Below are positions 6,198-6,906 of a stretch of 6,906 nt of DNA, piece by piece. The stretch spans positions 1 through 6,906 of the forward strand of contig CAJTSU010000067.1 of the NCBI GenBank assembly GCA_910579055.1, written 5' to 3'. The translations under genes were made by a program, and so were the position numbers. Under the pieces are notes generated by a model. That model ran no database searches, was not told the origin of the DNA, and saw only the letters and a list, made by a program, of their open reading frames with translations. Origin of the DNA: an uncultured Mailhella sp. (GTDB lineage Bacteria > Desulfobacterota > Desulfovibrionia > Desulfovibrionales > Desulfovibrionaceae). Each line of letters starts with the position of its first letter. Within the stretch, counting starts at the first letter, position 1.

Positions 6198-6414
6198 AGC
6201 ATTTTGTCATTGAAATGCTCTCGGAGTCGAGCGGAGCGAGGCTCATCTCTGCTCTCCTTATCCGTAAAGCGCTACGCGCTAACGGCTAAGGGTGCCGCTC
6301 CGACGGAGTAGCCGCAATTCACTTGCGGCGTTGAGCTCCGGCTTCAGGCGTGAAACCTGCGCGCCAGAACACAGGATCCTGACTGGTAGATACTTTCAAT
6401 CACAAAACGCTCTA
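6195..6414. mobile_element. MITE-like element with 21-bp terminal inverted repeats and TA ends
   Basis: The left end (6195-6215) and the reverse complement of the right end (6394-6414) agree at 19 of 21 bases: TAGAGC, then A or G, TTTTGT, then C or G, ATTGAAA. Both ends start with TA, the target duplicated by IS630/Tc1-mariner elements, so the mobile unit may be 6197-6412. The interior has no credible gene but many small palindromes: agagcattt/aaatgctct (6196-6204/6213-6221), agcgc/gcgct (6268-6272/6276-6280) with an outer ccgt/acgg, ctcc/ggag and gccgc/gcggc. It could instead be a structured dispersed repeat or an RNA element. Removing one TA plus the insert would restore a TAG stop for the upstream hydrolase gene, so the insertion leaves that protein intact. 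The inverted repeats are seen; mobility is inferred. Confidence 0.6.
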
Positions 6415-6461
6415 GGGAAACGCTTTAATCAGCGGTTCCCCAGGTTCAGCCTCCGTTACCC

Positions 6462-6493
6462 CTGGGCGGGCGCATTATCATGCGCCCGCCCAG
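6462..6493. terminator. Perfect 13-bp GC-rich hairpin between operons
   Basis: ctgggcgggcgca (6462-6474) and tgcgcccgcccag (6481-6493) are perfect complements with a 6-base loop (ttatca). It is the strongest simple hairpin in the window. On the plus strand a CCCTTTTT run comes only about 14 bases after the stem, and no T-run follows on the minus strand, so it is not a textbook intrinsic terminator. Ending transcription of the upstream operon, protecting its 3' end, or a leader structure for the downstream gene are all possible. The remaining bases to 6571 show nothing else I can identify. Confidence 0.5.
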
Positions 6494-6571
6494 AAGCCGA
6501 CGCCGCCCTTTTTCCGACAGTTATGGGGAGATGCAGAAAGCTTTCCCCTGTTTCAAGCCGCAAAGGAAATC

Positions 6572-6906
6572 ATGAACTTTTCCATACCACATTTCCATGA
6601 CACGGTACGCGCGTTTCTGCGCCGCAAGGACATTATCTTTTCTGTCCGGCGCTACGGCGTGGACGCGCTCGGCTCCATGGCTCTCGGTCTTTTCACGTCG
6701 CTGATCATCGGGCTTATTCTCAAAACCGCCGGGACAAAGCTTGGCCTTCCGGCGTTTGTCGACGCGGGCAGGCTCGCCATGGAGATGTCCGGCCCCTGTA
6801 TCGGCGTCGCCGTGGCGCACGGGCTGAAAGCCCCTGCTCTGGTTCTCTTCGGCTCCGCCGTCACCGGCATGGCCGGCGCGGCGGCAGGAGGCCCGGCCGG
6901 AGCTTT
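6572..6906 (+). CDS. PTS EIIC_2-type integral membrane protein, N-terminal part (runs off the right edge)
   Basis: The first 111 codons of an open frame encode a protein starting MNFSIPHFHDTVRAFLRRKD. Its sequence resembles the PTS_EIIC_2 family (PF13303): a short basic N-terminus, then RRYGVDALGSMALGLFTSLI and IGLILKTAG (first membrane segment about residues 30-52), an amphipathic stretch, then GPCIGVAVAHGLKAPALVLF, and SAVTGMAGAAAGGPAGA at the edge. Members resemble the membrane channel of a phosphotransferase system but are usually encoded without EIIA or EIIB partners, and their substrates are unknown. An AAAGGA Shine-Dalgarno stretch lies five bases before the ATG. It is separated from the cyclase gene by 374 bases holding a repeat element and a strong hairpin, so it is probably a separate transcription unit. 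The rest of the protein, normally about 340 aa, is outside the window. Confidence 0.8.
   Translation, partial: MNFSIPHFHDTVRAFLRRKDIIFSVRRYGVDALGSMALGLFTSLIIGLILKTAGTKLGLPAFVDAGRLAMEMSGPCIGVAVAHGLKAPALVLFGSAVTGMAGAAAGGPAGA

Noticed and set aside
6196..6221. 9-bp hairpin at the hydrolase stop codon as an intrinsic terminator
   Set aside because: The stem agagcattt/aaatgctct is followed by cggagtcg rather than a T-run, and it is better explained as part of the element's left end.
6198..6571. CRISPR array, tRNA or known small RNA in the longest gene-free stretch
   Set aside because: There are no regularly spaced direct repeats and no cloverleaf; only palindromes belonging to the repeat element and the GC-rich hairpin are visible.
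6292..6600. 102-codon plus-strand frame across the repeat element and hairpin
   Set aside because: It runs through the right half of the MITE-like element, the 13-bp hairpin and the ribosome binding site of the next gene; no ribosome binding site of its own and a random-looking sequence.

Overview
This window most likely comes from a Desulfovibrionaceae-type anaerobe (Desulfovibrio/Bilophila-like). That assignment is an inference from gene content: a TAXI-type TRAP transporter, a membrane protein of the EIIC_2 type, an Mpi-like serine recombinase, and moderately high GC. No marker gene proves it.

Region 1 (1 to about 1030) is visibly richer in A+T than the rest. Sample 60-base rows here are about 40% GC, against about 70% in the permease gene. 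It holds, on the minus strand, a piece of a Type IIG restriction-modification protein: the stretch around the start of its TaqI-like specificity domain, running off the left edge. Facing away from it is a complete serine recombinase gene of the DNA-invertase class (380-1027). The R-M reading frame has no methyltransferase part in front of it; the recombinase gene sits there instead. This looks like a silent specificity cassette or a rearranged R-M locus beside its own invertase, and it is the most interesting part of the window.

Region 2 (about 1030-2153) contains nested inverted repeats ending in a T-run on the minus strand (probable lysR terminator), then a complete LysR-family regulator gene on the minus strand.

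Region 3 (2154-6197) is one apparent operon divergent from lysR. The 340-base intergenic region carries a perfect AT-rich inverted repeat and a consensus -35 box. The genes are a fused 4TM/12TM TRAP permease, its TAXI-type periplasmic binding protein, and a cytoplasmic cyclase-superfamily (KynB/isatin-hydrolase-like) metal hydrolase. Together they suggest sensing (LysR), high-affinity uptake (TRAP) and hydrolytic opening of an unidentified small carboxylate or cyclic amide/ester.

Region 4 (6195-6571) has no gene. It holds a 220-base element with 21-base terminal inverted repeats (19 of 21 matching) bounded by TA, which looks like a MITE of the IS630/Tc1-mariner type, then a perfect 13-bp GC-rich hairpin. 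Region 5 (6572 to the right edge) is the start of a PTS EIIC_2-type integral membrane protein.
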